The notes under the pieces were generated by a model. The model saw only the letters and a program-made list of their open reading frames with translations. It did no database searches and was not told the DNA's origin. The translations under genes were made by a program, and so were the position numbers. Shown piece by piece: positions 44,162 to 51,610 of a stretch of 64,000 bases of DNA (position 1 is its first letter; every line of letters begins with the position of its first letter). The stretch lies in assembly GCF_001653755.1 (NCBI RefSeq), contig NZ_CP015125.1, forward strand, positions 370,001 to 434,000, given 5' to 3'. This DNA is from Dokdonia donghaensis DSW-1. Its GTDB lineage: Bacteria; Bacteroidota; Bacteroidia; Flavobacteriales; Flavobacteriaceae.

Positions 44162-45568
44162 TTAGTTTGCATTGATCTGTATCTCGTCAAGCTCAAAAGT
44201 ACCGTCAAAATCTGCATCACCAGACCCGCTGTATCTAAAAGCAACATAACCGTTAGACTCAATACAAGAAAGATCTACAATACCAGAGTCTATCCAGTCT
44301 CCAAAGAAATCTCCATCATCTACAATCACTCCTGCAGGTAAAACATCCCAAGTGGCTGTTGCGATAGTAGCCTCAGTACCATCCCAATCACTAGAGAAAA
44401 GAAGGTCAAGCGTACTACCGTCTGAAAAACTGTTTGAAGTCATAAACTGAAGTGTCTCACCAGTATTAGCTTGAAGATCTAGCATAGGTGTGATTAACCA
44501 AGCGATAGTGGCATCATCTCCAGACTGGAAAGACCCTACTCTTGCAGAAATACCTAAAGAGGCGTTTTGACCTCCACTAGAGTATGCCTCCCAAGTTTCT
44601 GACCCTTCTTGCTGGTAGTTAGTCCATCCATTTCCAGATATTGGGCTATTTGTAGCTTGTGTCTCAAAGAAATCTTCAAAAAGAATTGTACTTCCTGCCG
44701 CATCTGCCACACCACAATCTATCTCTACCGGATCACAACGCTCTACTTGATCAAAAACTACGTCATTTCTGTCGTTTATAGCAAGATTAAAGTCTTCTCC
44801 AAAGAAATTACGAGTAAGTACTCCAGAAATACTTCCGCGTCCCGTAGGAAGCGCTATAGACTTGAAATTTGCAAAGGTACTTGTGCTTAAAATAAGTGTT
44901 TGCTCTGTCGCACAACTAAAGATAGTGCGCTCTCCATCAAACTCGTCTAGTGGCTCACCTGCATAAGTAAGACTTTGATCAATCACTTCTTCTTTTGCAA
45001 ACTGAACATCTGTAAGTTTTATAAAAATGTTTTCTAAGTCTTCACTTAGGTTTGAGATGGTGGTCTCTACAGGAAGAATAGTCTCTACCGTTGCAGATCG
45101 CTGTAAGTAATCAAATTGTAGTGGAGCTGGTATCTTCTCAAGGTTGTTTGTGACTCCCAGTGTTAACACACCGTTACTTTCACCAAGGTGAAGACCTCCT
45201 AATTTTACAAATATCTTACGCCCTATCTCATAATATGTAAATAACGGGCTCTCGTCTATTAAGATACGTACTCCTGCAGTAGGTGCTGTAGCGTTGTCTT
45301 GTATAATGATTTCTTCAAACCAGTTACCAGACTCATCACTGCTTATCACAAATCCCTCTACATACTGTGTAGACTCTGTAAGGTCTACCGTTTCTCCTTC
45401 TTGAAGAAATAAGTTTCTAAGTGCAGAAACAGAGATTACTTCACCATCAAGAACAGGATCTGTTGCGGTAAGATCTGGTGTGCTAAAATCATCATCTTGC
45501 ACACAACTAGTAATAGTAAGCAACGCAAATATGGCTGCAAAGACGTGGGTTAATTTTATTGTTTTCAT
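44162..45568 (-). CDS. DUF5689 domain lipoprotein
   Basis: 468 residues. A lipoprotein signal ends at ITSC (Cys22). Residues about 40-280 form DUF5689, an OB-fold-like region (VISVSALRNLFLQEGETVDL, YVEGFVISSDESGNWFEEIIIQD), and the last 180 residues are a choice-of-anchor-J-like beta domain (LFEDFFETQATNSPISGNGWTNYQQEGSETW) rich in aromatic and acidic residues. It is encoded 26 bases after the TonB receptor, so it is probably a surface lipoprotein that hands a ligand to that receptor, as SusD-like partners do. The ligand is unknown. Confidence 0.85.
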   Translation of the reverse strand: MKTIKLTHVFAAIFALLTITSCVQDDDFSTPDLTATDPVLDGEVISVSALRNLFLQEGETVDLTESTQYVEGFVISSDESGNWFEEIIIQDNATAPTAGVRILIDESPLFTYYEIGRKIFVKLGGLHLGESNGVLTLGVTNNLEKIPAPLQFDYLQRSATVETILPVETTISNLSEDLENIFIKLTDVQFAKEEVIDQSLTYAGEPLDEFDGERTIFSCATEQTLILSTSTFANFKSIALPTGRGSISGVLTRNFFGEDFNLAINDRNDVVFDQVERCDPVEIDCGVADAAGSTILFEDFFETQATNSPISGNGWTNYQQEGSETWEAYSSGGQNASLGISARVGSFQSGDDATIAWLITPMLDLQANTGETLQFMTSNSFSDGSTLDLLFSSDWDGTEATIATATWDVLPAGVIVDDGDFFGDWIDSGIVDLSCIESNGYVAFRYSGSGDADFDGTFELDEIQINAN

Positions 45569-45594
45569 ATTAAATATCTTTCTTAATTGTTTTA

Positions 45595-48372
45595 TTAAAA
45601 GCGCACGTATGCATTTACATAGTATGTTGTTCCTCTACCGAAGAATAGACGATCACCAAAAACTGGGGTGTCTCTTTGTGCCTCTTCTAGGCTTGATCTA
45701 TAATTTGCTCGTCTACTATCTTCAAAACCTCCTGTAATGTAGGTCTCATCTAGTACATTATTTACAGTTGCAAAAAAGCCTACAAAGTAGTCTCCTACCC
45801 TCCAAGATTTACCTCCTATAATATTGACCAAAAAGTAATCATCTATTTCTGTCTGTCTTAGTAAGTCTCTCGCTACATCTGTATCATAATCATTAAATGG
45901 CTGTCCATCTATGTCTTGATTAAAGTTTGCTGTTCTAGCTAGGTTACTAAAGTCTAAGTATGAATTTGAAAAGTAGTTTACTGTAAGTCCAAAGTTCCAG
46001 AATTCTGGGTCTCTATACTCAAAACCTAGTTGGTAGGCTCTTTCTGGTCCTCCTGCAACGTGCAAATCTTTAATAGCAGTTGTCCCATCACCAAAGGTTT
46101 GAGGCCCCTCAAAATCATCTGATGTATAATATATATTAGGATTATTTGCATACGTGTATTGCCCTACAGATGCTGCAGCCTTAAGTTTAAGAGTAGGTAA
46201 TACCTGCGCTTCTATACCTAGCTCTGCTCCTATATTTCTACGTTCTATATTTGTAAGAACCTCTTGAACAAAAGAGGCTTCTGTACCGGCAATACTATTT
46301 TGTGTAAAGAAGAAACCTATGTCTGTTCCTTTTTGAAAACCAGTATAAAACCCTGTAAGACGTCCCTTTACTATAGGTGATCTAAAAATATAACTTGCAT
46401 CCACACTCTGTATTTGCTCTGACTCTAAGCCTATAACTACATCATTGTTTTGACGCGCATTACTAAAGCTATTTCGTATACCTGGAGCTACAGAATAATA
46501 TCCTGCATTTACATCTATAAGGTGACGCCCAGATAATTTATAGGTTGCACCAGCTTTAATTCCTCCGTTTGTAAATGAGAGTTTCTCACTAGGTCCAAAA
46601 GAGCGACTACCTGTAAAGTTTCCGTTCTCATAGAGACCCGTGCGCTGGTATGAAGTATTACTTGCTGTACCAGACACATAAAAATCTATTTTCTTATAAG
46701 TAAACTGTGCCTGTGCAAAGCCAGAAACTACAGTCGCATCCATATCATAATTATACTTATAGCGATCACCCTCTACTACTACTCTATTTGGGTTACGTAC
46801 ATCACTCTGTGCAAGATCTCCATCTTGCCCGTCTTGACTCTCACTTACAGAAAAGTTATCTATATCTAGAAAACCATCTCCCCCTAGTAGGTCACTTACT
46901 TGTGCATAATTTTCGCTCTTTAACCCTCTATAGCTCACATTACCATCTATAGTGATAGCGTCTGTAACTTGAGAGTTAATTATCACATTTGCGCTAAGCT
47001 GGCTATCATCTATCACATCGTCTTGAAGTATGATATTAGAATTGCCTCCATTAGCATTTGCTTGATATAAAGAATTCCAATCAAATTGACCATCATTTAT
47101 AAAGTCCTGCTCTAGTAGGTATGCATTCTGAAAATCATAAGCCGTAGGATTAGGATCTTGCAAAGCATAACTAGGCAAAAGTTGATAATAGTTTGGCGCT
47201 GGATTTCTCAAACTACCATTATCTACTCTACCACTTTTTATAGAACCAAACTGGTAGCCCAGGTTTGAGTTGATTGTTGTTTTATCGCTTAATGTCCAGT
47301 AGTGATTAAGCATCAAAACAGGCTCTTCTATCTCTCGCTCTCTTGTATTACGTTTCTCTCCATCTTGATAGCCCCAAAAAGGATTATACGTTCTTCCTTT
47401 TAGGTCAAACTGCTCTTCTGTAATAGCTGTCGCTCTACCACGCCTGTTAGGCGTATAAAATCCTGTAAAGTTTAAGCTATGTGCATCATTTATTTTTTTC
47501 TCAACAGAGAGATACATAGAGTTTGCATCATATAATGTTCCATCTTGAAAACCCTCTTCTCCAAAACGTCTTGCTAGTAACACACTATATGCCCATCCGT
47601 TTGAATTAAGACCAGAATTATAGCTTGCCATCACTCTACCTTGATATGAGGCATTTGCCGCAGCATATGATATTCTACCTCCTTCTCGTTCTTGTGAAGC
47701 TCGCATTACGATATTTGTAACCCCTGCGAGACCTCCAAAATTATATTCACTAGGAGTAAGTCCTTGAGAAAATTCGCGATTACGCTGTGCGTCATTTAGT
47801 CCTCCCCAGTTACCCCATTGTGGTCTACCGTTAAACTGTTTATTCATCTCAATCCCGTTAATGAGCACTTTGCCATTTGCATTATCGAGACCTCTAGGTC
47901 TAAAAAAAGTTGCACTCCAGTCAAAAGCGGCTGCGCTTAAAAAAGCATCGCGACCAGCAGATAGAAGTCCTGACACATTAAAGTTACCTAGATCATCATC
48001 ACCACTGTTAAGATCATTATCAGAAAGTGAGATTAACCCTATTTGCTGCTGCTCTGCAGAGATGTCTACATCTAGTGTAATCACATCAAGATTGAGCGTT
48101 TGCCCAATCGTAAGAATAATAGGAAGCCTCTTAGTGATAAAACCATTTTTTAAAACTAAAAGAATCTGATCTCCTTCCTGGGTCAAGTTGTTAAGTACAA
48201 ATACTCCCATAGCATTTGTCATTGTTTCTGCAGCGCTCTTTTCGAGACGTAAAGTAACGTCTGGAAGCGGCTCAGAGGTGATAGCATCTATCACCGTACC
48301 TTTTATTTGTGTTTGCGACCACGCTGTGACCGCTATAAACACACATAAAAGCGATAAAGTAAATTGCTTCAT
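45595..48372 (-). CDS. TonB-dependent receptor with CarboxypepD-like N-terminal domain
   Basis: 925 residues from the ATG at complement 48370-48372 (MKQFTLSLLC); an ATG 18 codons upstream would put the signal peptide inside the chain and lies near the promoter. Signal peptide (1-20, TAWSQ), CarboxypepD-regulatory domain (about 22-105, IKGTVIDAITSEPLPDVTL), plug domain (about 130-250, LINGIEMNKQFNGRPQ and GLAGVTNIVMRAS), then a 22-strand type barrel ending in YYVNAYVRF. It imports a ligand across the outer membrane with TonB energy. Its partner is the DUF5689 lipoprotein downstream; a secreted EEP phosphodiesterase is divergent from the same promoter region. Confidence 0.93.
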   Translation of the reverse strand: MKQFTLSLLCVFIAVTAWSQTQIKGTVIDAITSEPLPDVTLRLEKSAAETMTNAMGVFVLNNLTQEGDQILLVLKNGFITKRLPIILTIGQTLNLDVITLDVDISAEQQQIGLISLSDNDLNSGDDDLGNFNVSGLLSAGRDAFLSAAAFDWSATFFRPRGLDNANGKVLINGIEMNKQFNGRPQWGNWGGLNDAQRNREFSQGLTPSEYNFGGLAGVTNIVMRASQEREGGRISYAAANASYQGRVMASYNSGLNSNGWAYSVLLARRFGEEGFQDGTLYDANSMYLSVEKKINDAHSLNFTGFYTPNRRGRATAITEEQFDLKGRTYNPFWGYQDGEKRNTREREIEEPVLMLNHYWTLSDKTTINSNLGYQFGSIKSGRVDNGSLRNPAPNYYQLLPSYALQDPNPTAYDFQNAYLLEQDFINDGQFDWNSLYQANANGGNSNIILQDDVIDDSQLSANVIINSQVTDAITIDGNVSYRGLKSENYAQVSDLLGGDGFLDIDNFSVSESQDGQDGDLAQSDVRNPNRVVVEGDRYKYNYDMDATVVSGFAQAQFTYKKIDFYVSGTASNTSYQRTGLYENGNFTGSRSFGPSEKLSFTNGGIKAGATYKLSGRHLIDVNAGYYSVAPGIRNSFSNARQNNDVVIGLESEQIQSVDASYIFRSPIVKGRLTGFYTGFQKGTDIGFFFTQNSIAGTEASFVQEVLTNIERRNIGAELGIEAQVLPTLKLKAAASVGQYTYANNPNIYYTSDDFEGPQTFGDGTTAIKDLHVAGGPERAYQLGFEYRDPEFWNFGLTVNYFSNSYLDFSNLARTANFNQDIDGQPFNDYDTDVARDLLRQTEIDDYFLVNIIGGKSWRVGDYFVGFFATVNNVLDETYITGGFEDSRRANYRSSLEEAQRDTPVFGDRLFFGRGTTYYVNAYVRF

Positions 48373-48423
48373 AAAAAATTGATGTTTTGGTTGTTTTATT
48401 AAGAAACCGTTACGATTCTCGGC

Positions 48424-48431
48424 CAAAAGTA
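48424..48431 (-). promoter_or_regulatory. -7 promoter element for the TonB receptor operon
   Basis: Minus-strand TACTTTTG, perfect TAnnTTTG, about 50 bases before the ATG at 48372. Confidence 0.5.
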
Positions 48432-48451
48432 GGCAAAATAGAACGTTTCAG

Positions 48452-48459
48452 TACCTTTG
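48452..48459 (+). promoter_or_regulatory. -7 promoter element for the exported EEP gene
   Basis: TACCTTTG, perfect TAnnTTTG, 50 bases before the ATG at 48509. It lies 20 bases from the oppositely directed -7 element of the TonB receptor operon, so both promoters share one control region. Confidence 0.5.
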
Positions 48460-48508
48460 GCACGCTCTCTGCAAAAGAGTTTACAAAAAGATAACACACG
48501 ACTAATTT

Positions 48509-49561
48509 ATGAAACTAAAAGTACTCGCCTTATCTGGTTTACTGACTGTTACCGCTTTCGCGAAAGCGCAACAAGACAAAACCTATCGTGCACATACCAT
48601 TGCCTTTTACAATGTAGAAAACCTCTTTGATACAGAAAACGACCCCATCACCTATGATGATGATCGCACACCAGATGGTAAGGATCACTGGACCGAAGAA
48701 ATCTATCAAGATAAAGTAAGCAAGATGGCGCGCGTCATTTCAGAAATAGGAGCAGATGTGACAAATAACGCTCCTGCAATCATAGGCCTTGCAGAAATTG
48801 AAAATAGAAAAACAGTAGAAGCACTAGCAAATGATCCAAAACTACTTGCTAAAGATTACGGCATTGCTCATTTTGACTCGCCAGATAGACGAGGGATTGA
48901 TGTAGCACTTATGTATCAAAAAGCGCTTTTTAAACCGACTAACATTAGCAAGCACGAGCTCCTTATTTATGATAACGTAGACACAAGTAGAAGAGTGTAC
49001 ACGCGTGACCAGCTCTTGGTTTCTGGATTGCTCGATGGTGATATGATACACGTGATTGTAAATCACTGGCCATCTCGCTCTGGTGGAGAAGCACGAAGTC
49101 GTAAAAAACGTATCGCCGCTGCTGAACTTAATATGAAGATAATTGACAGTTTGCAGAGCAATGATCCCTATGCAAAGATCATTACAATGGGAGATCTCAA
49201 CGACGACCCTACAAGCCCTAGTGTTAAGAAAACAATGAAAGCGTCTGGAAAGAAAGAAAAAGTCAAAGATGATATGCTTTACAACCCTATGGAGCCTATG
49301 TTTAAAAAAGGGATTGGTACACTCGCCTATCGTGATGGCTGGAATCTTTTTGACCAGATTATTATAAGCGCACCTTTGCTTGATAAAGATTTTAGCTCAT
49401 ACCGCTACTATAAAGCCGGTATTTACAACAAGAACTACTTAAGCAATCCTAAAGGGCGTTATAAAGGATACCCCTACAGAAGCTTTGCAAATGGAGGCTA
49501 CACAGGAGGGTACAGTGACCATTTCCCTGTGTATGTATACCTTATTAAAGAAGATCAATAA
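48509..49561 (+). CDS. Exported endonuclease/exonuclease/phosphatase family protein
   Basis: 350 residues with signal peptide residues 1-20. The cleavage region T-A16-F-A-K-A20-Q21 is encoded by a perfect genome palindrome (48553-48568). The EEP domain shows FYNVENLFDTENDP, GLAEIENRKT (metal Glu), VNHWPSRSGG (catalytic His), ITMGDLNDDP and GGYSDHFPVYVY. It should cleave a phosphodiester or phosphate ester outside the cytoplasm. It is divergent from the TonB receptor/DUF5689 operon across 136 bases, which suggests joint use of the product. Its paralogue at 35960-36946 has lost the signal peptide. Confidence 0.9.
   Translation: MKLKVLALSGLLTVTAFAKAQQDKTYRAHTIAFYNVENLFDTENDPITYDDDRTPDGKDHWTEEIYQDKVSKMARVISEIGADVTNNAPAIIGLAEIENRKTVEALANDPKLLAKDYGIAHFDSPDRRGIDVALMYQKALFKPTNISKHELLIYDNVDTSRRVYTRDQLLVSGLLDGDMIHVIVNHWPSRSGGEARSRKKRIAAAELNMKIIDSLQSNDPYAKIITMGDLNDDPTSPSVKKTMKASGKKEKVKDDMLYNPMEPMFKKGIGTLAYRDGWNLFDQIIISAPLLDKDFSSYRYYKAGIYNKNYLSNPKGRYKGYPYRSFANGGYTGGYSDHFPVYVYLIKEDQ
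48553..48568. repeat. Genome palindrome, copy 14 (in the exported EEP gene)
   Basis: Perfect 16-mer; encodes AFAKA at the signal peptide cleavage site. Confidence 0.95.
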
Positions 49562-49582
49562 AAGAAATTATAGCTATTAATA

Positions 49583-49626
49583 AAAATGTCCGCAATCTAA
49601 AATAAATAGATTGCAGACATTTTTTT
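49583..49626. terminator. Terminator between convergent genes
   Basis: A 17-bp stem with one mismatch (49583-49599 with 49607-49623; AAAATGTC and GACATTTT ends), followed by a T tract. A palindrome follows 11 bases later. Confidence 0.85.
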
Positions 49627-49636
49627 GTTTTAATCA

Positions 49637-49652
49637 CGCTTTCGCGAAAGCG
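49637..49652. repeat. Genome palindrome, copy 15 (intergenic)
   Basis: Perfect 16-mer, between convergent genes and beside their terminator. Confidence 0.95.
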
Positions 49653-49690
49653 TAACACTATCCATAAAAGGTATAGTCTAAAGGGCTATA

Positions 49691-50125
49691 TTAAAACCAC
49701 TGCGACCAAGGTATAATTGCAAGTACTGCAATTAAAGCAAGGGTATAAAATATTGCTATCTTCTTGAACTTAGGCGTAGAAAGGCGCTGTTTTTTATGTT
49801 TTGAATACCCCACAGTAACTAGTACAACAGCAATAATCATAAGGAAAGGATGCTCTACCGCTAGCTGTCTAGCCTGGCTAGATAAACCTCCCATTCCGTT
49901 TGCTTTTATGGCTTGTAAACCATTAGGAGATACAAACCATAACACAAGCCCTATAAGTAACTGTATGTGCATAGTTATAAGTGTAAACAGTGCTAGACTC
50001 ATATCCTTACCTCCATACTCCTTTTTACCAAAGAATTTAGAAAGGGCATTTACTGTTGCAATAACAAGGACTATAAGGACTAAATACGCCCAATAAGAGT
50101 GGACAAACTGAACAACTGAGTACAT
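49691..50125 (-). CDS. Four-helix integral membrane protein of unknown function
   Basis: 144 residues with four transmembrane helices (about 12-30, 46-66, 88-108 and 122-141). Conserved-looking residues are His9 in QFVHSYWAY, His53 in TMHIQLLIG and His90 in VEHPFLMI, which could bind haem, and the family is sometimes labelled cytochrome b; I cannot confirm this. The loop after helix 2 is NGLQAIKANGMGGLSSQARQ. The gene stands alone, with TATCTTTG (complement 50154-50161) as a perfect -7 element. Confidence 0.75.
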   Translation of the reverse strand: MYSVVQFVHSYWAYLVLIVLVIATVNALSKFFGKKEYGGKDMSLALFTLITMHIQLLIGLVLWFVSPNGLQAIKANGMGGLSSQARQLAVEHPFLMIIAVVLVTVGYSKHKKQRLSTPKFKKIAIFYTLALIAVLAIIPWSQWF

Positions 50126-50153
50126 ATGATGTATATTTATTATGGTTGAGTGT

Positions 50154-50161
50154 CAAAGATA
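50154..50161 (-). promoter_or_regulatory. -7 promoter element for the four-helix membrane protein
   Basis: Minus-strand TATCTTTG, perfect TAnnTTTG, about 30 bases before the ATG. The upstream -33 region falls within the terminator repeat at 50174-50219. Confidence 0.45.
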
Positions 50162-50173
50162 ATTCATAAATAT

Positions 50174-50219
50174 AAAAGCCGCTACTGTTTCCAGTAGCGG
50201 CTTTTTAAATTGCCTAAGC
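50174..50219 (-). repeat. 46-bp direct repeat containing a terminator, copy 1
   Basis: It differs from 51546-51591 at one position in 46. The core is a perfect hairpin, GCCGCTACTG...CAGTAGCGGC, followed in each copy by the same unpaired tail CTTTTTAAATTGCCTAAGC (plus-strand sense). This copy lies directly behind the astacin gene and acts as its terminator. Confidence 0.9.
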
Positions 50220-50222
50220 CAA

Positions 50223-51491
50223 TTAATCTATGAAATAATCTCCACAATTAGCCTCTAAATTAAGCCAGCGTTCGTACTGAGGCCCATCGGGTTGACCATA
50301 ATCAAAAGCTTTATCTATTGTAACAACATCATCTAGAGTATAGCTACTACTCCCTCCTGGTAAAATTTTTGTAAAATATTCAGTATCGAATTCCGTCGAA
50401 TTAGGGCCACCGTCTAAATTGGTGGTCTTGGTTGTAATGGAATAATTAATAACTCTAGAGCTAGGAATCGTATATGGATTACCATTGATTTTAAAGTGAA
50501 CACTATAACGATGCTCTACGTATTGTGTATCTTGAGAAGACTCAACGTCGATAATGACTCTAGATTTATTTAATTGTGGAGTGGAGTCATCGTAATACAT
50601 CTCTTCTAATATCTCAATATCACCACTAGAAAATCCACTTCTCTGAACCGTAAATGTAGATCCGTCTAATTTTGTTAATACAGGACCATTGCCGTTTGAT
50701 TCTGTAAAAGAACTATATAACATAATTGAATTAAAATCTAAATCTCCCACAACCGTTGTCCCAAAGGACGAGAGTAAGTCAAATTGACCTTCTTGGCCTT
50801 CTTTAACATTTTCAGGATGATAGATTAAATAATCATCACGATCATATCTCATATGCTCGTGATACAAGCCTAGAGCGTGACCAATTTCGTGAATTATCGC
50901 ACCTTTAGTAGCCTTTTCCGCAACTAATAAAGCTTGTTGACCACCAATTCTACCAACATATGATGAACTGGTATTTCCTGGTACTGGCCTAAAGTATATA
51001 TAGTCTTCATTTTCACAATTGTCTGTACCACTACCAGTACTAGAAATTGGAAATCTCGACATAGAATTACCACAATTTACCCGTTCAAAATTGATACAGT
51101 CAAACTGACTCTCTATATCGCTCATTGCTTGAAGAATTAAACTTTGGTTTCTTACAGCACTTGAAATAGAATACTTAATCGTAAAGTTTGGCCATTTATA
51201 GTTAGACGAAGATATTCCTACAGTTTTATTGTTCAGATTTCCAAATTCTAGAAATTGTTTTTCACTAAACATCATATCTCCTAAATGATAAACATTGTCT
51301 GATGTTCTCATAAAATTCACTTCTTGACCATTACGGGTTTCCAAAGTTACGATTTCTCCATCTTGACCTAAATCCTCAGATATTAACTCACTATTTTTAG
51401 AATTTAATGGTTCTACCAAGCTTTCATCATCCGAACAGGATACTAATAAAGCAGTCGCTGAAATTAATAATAATAATACTTTTTTTTTCAT
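50223..51491 (-). CDS. Astacin-family (M12A) zinc metalloprotease, lipoprotein
   Basis: 422 residues. A lipoprotein signal ends at LLVSC (Cys19). A propeptide-like region (about 25-110) precedes the catalytic domain. The zinc site is H201-E-x-x-H205-x-x-G-x-x-H211 in HEIGHALGLYHEH, with the Met-turn in SIMLYSSF further on (about residue 255-262). Four cysteines in CINFERVNCGNS and DNCEN can form disulfides. The C-terminal 130 residues are beta-rich and unassigned. Astacins are secreted endopeptidases. The gene is flanked by two copies of a 46-bp terminator repeat, which suggests insertion or duplication, and it carries no genome palindrome. Confidence 0.92.
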   Translation of the reverse strand: MKKKVLLLLISATALLVSCSDDESLVEPLNSKNSELISEDLGQDGEIVTLETRNGQEVNFMRTSDNVYHLGDMMFSEKQFLEFGNLNNKTVGISSSNYKWPNFTIKYSISSAVRNQSLILQAMSDIESQFDCINFERVNCGNSMSRFPISSTGSGTDNCENEDYIYFRPVPGNTSSSYVGRIGGQQALLVAEKATKGAIIHEIGHALGLYHEHMRYDRDDYLIYHPENVKEGQEGQFDLLSSFGTTVVGDLDFNSIMLYSSFTESNGNGPVLTKLDGSTFTVQRSGFSSGDIEILEEMYYDDSTPQLNKSRVIIDVESSQDTQYVEHRYSVHFKINGNPYTIPSSRVINYSITTKTTNLDGGPNSTEFDTEYFTKILPGGSSSYTLDDVVTIDKAFDYGQPDGPQYERWLNLEANCGDYFID

Positions 51492-51519
51492 TGTAAATGT
51501 TTTGATTGATTAATATGCT

Positions 51520-51527
51520 CAAATATA
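51520..51527 (-). promoter_or_regulatory. -7 promoter element for the astacin gene
   Basis: Minus-strand TATATTTG, perfect TAnnTTTG, about 29 bases before the ATG. The -33 position would fall at the edge of repeat copy 2. Confidence 0.45.
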
Positions 51528-51545
51528 GTAATTTACAAGTAAAAA

Positions 51546-51591
51546 AAAAGCCGCTACTGTTTCCAGTAGCGACTTTTTAAATTGCCTAAGC
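51546..51591 (-). repeat. 46-bp direct repeat containing a terminator, copy 2
   Basis: The counterpart of 50174-50219 with one G-to-A difference in the stem. It lies 20 bases behind the stop of the Oar-like receptor gene and acts as its terminator. Confidence 0.9.
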
Positions 51592-51610
51592 AAACAATTT
51601 ATAATAGCTC

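Noticed and set aside
49691..50125. Firm call as cytochrome b
   Set aside because: Three His residues are suggestive, but no spacing typical of a known haem protein is evident.
50174..51591. An insertion sequence between the 46-bp repeats
   Set aside because: The repeats are direct, each works as a terminator and the gene between them encodes an astacin protease rather than a transposase.
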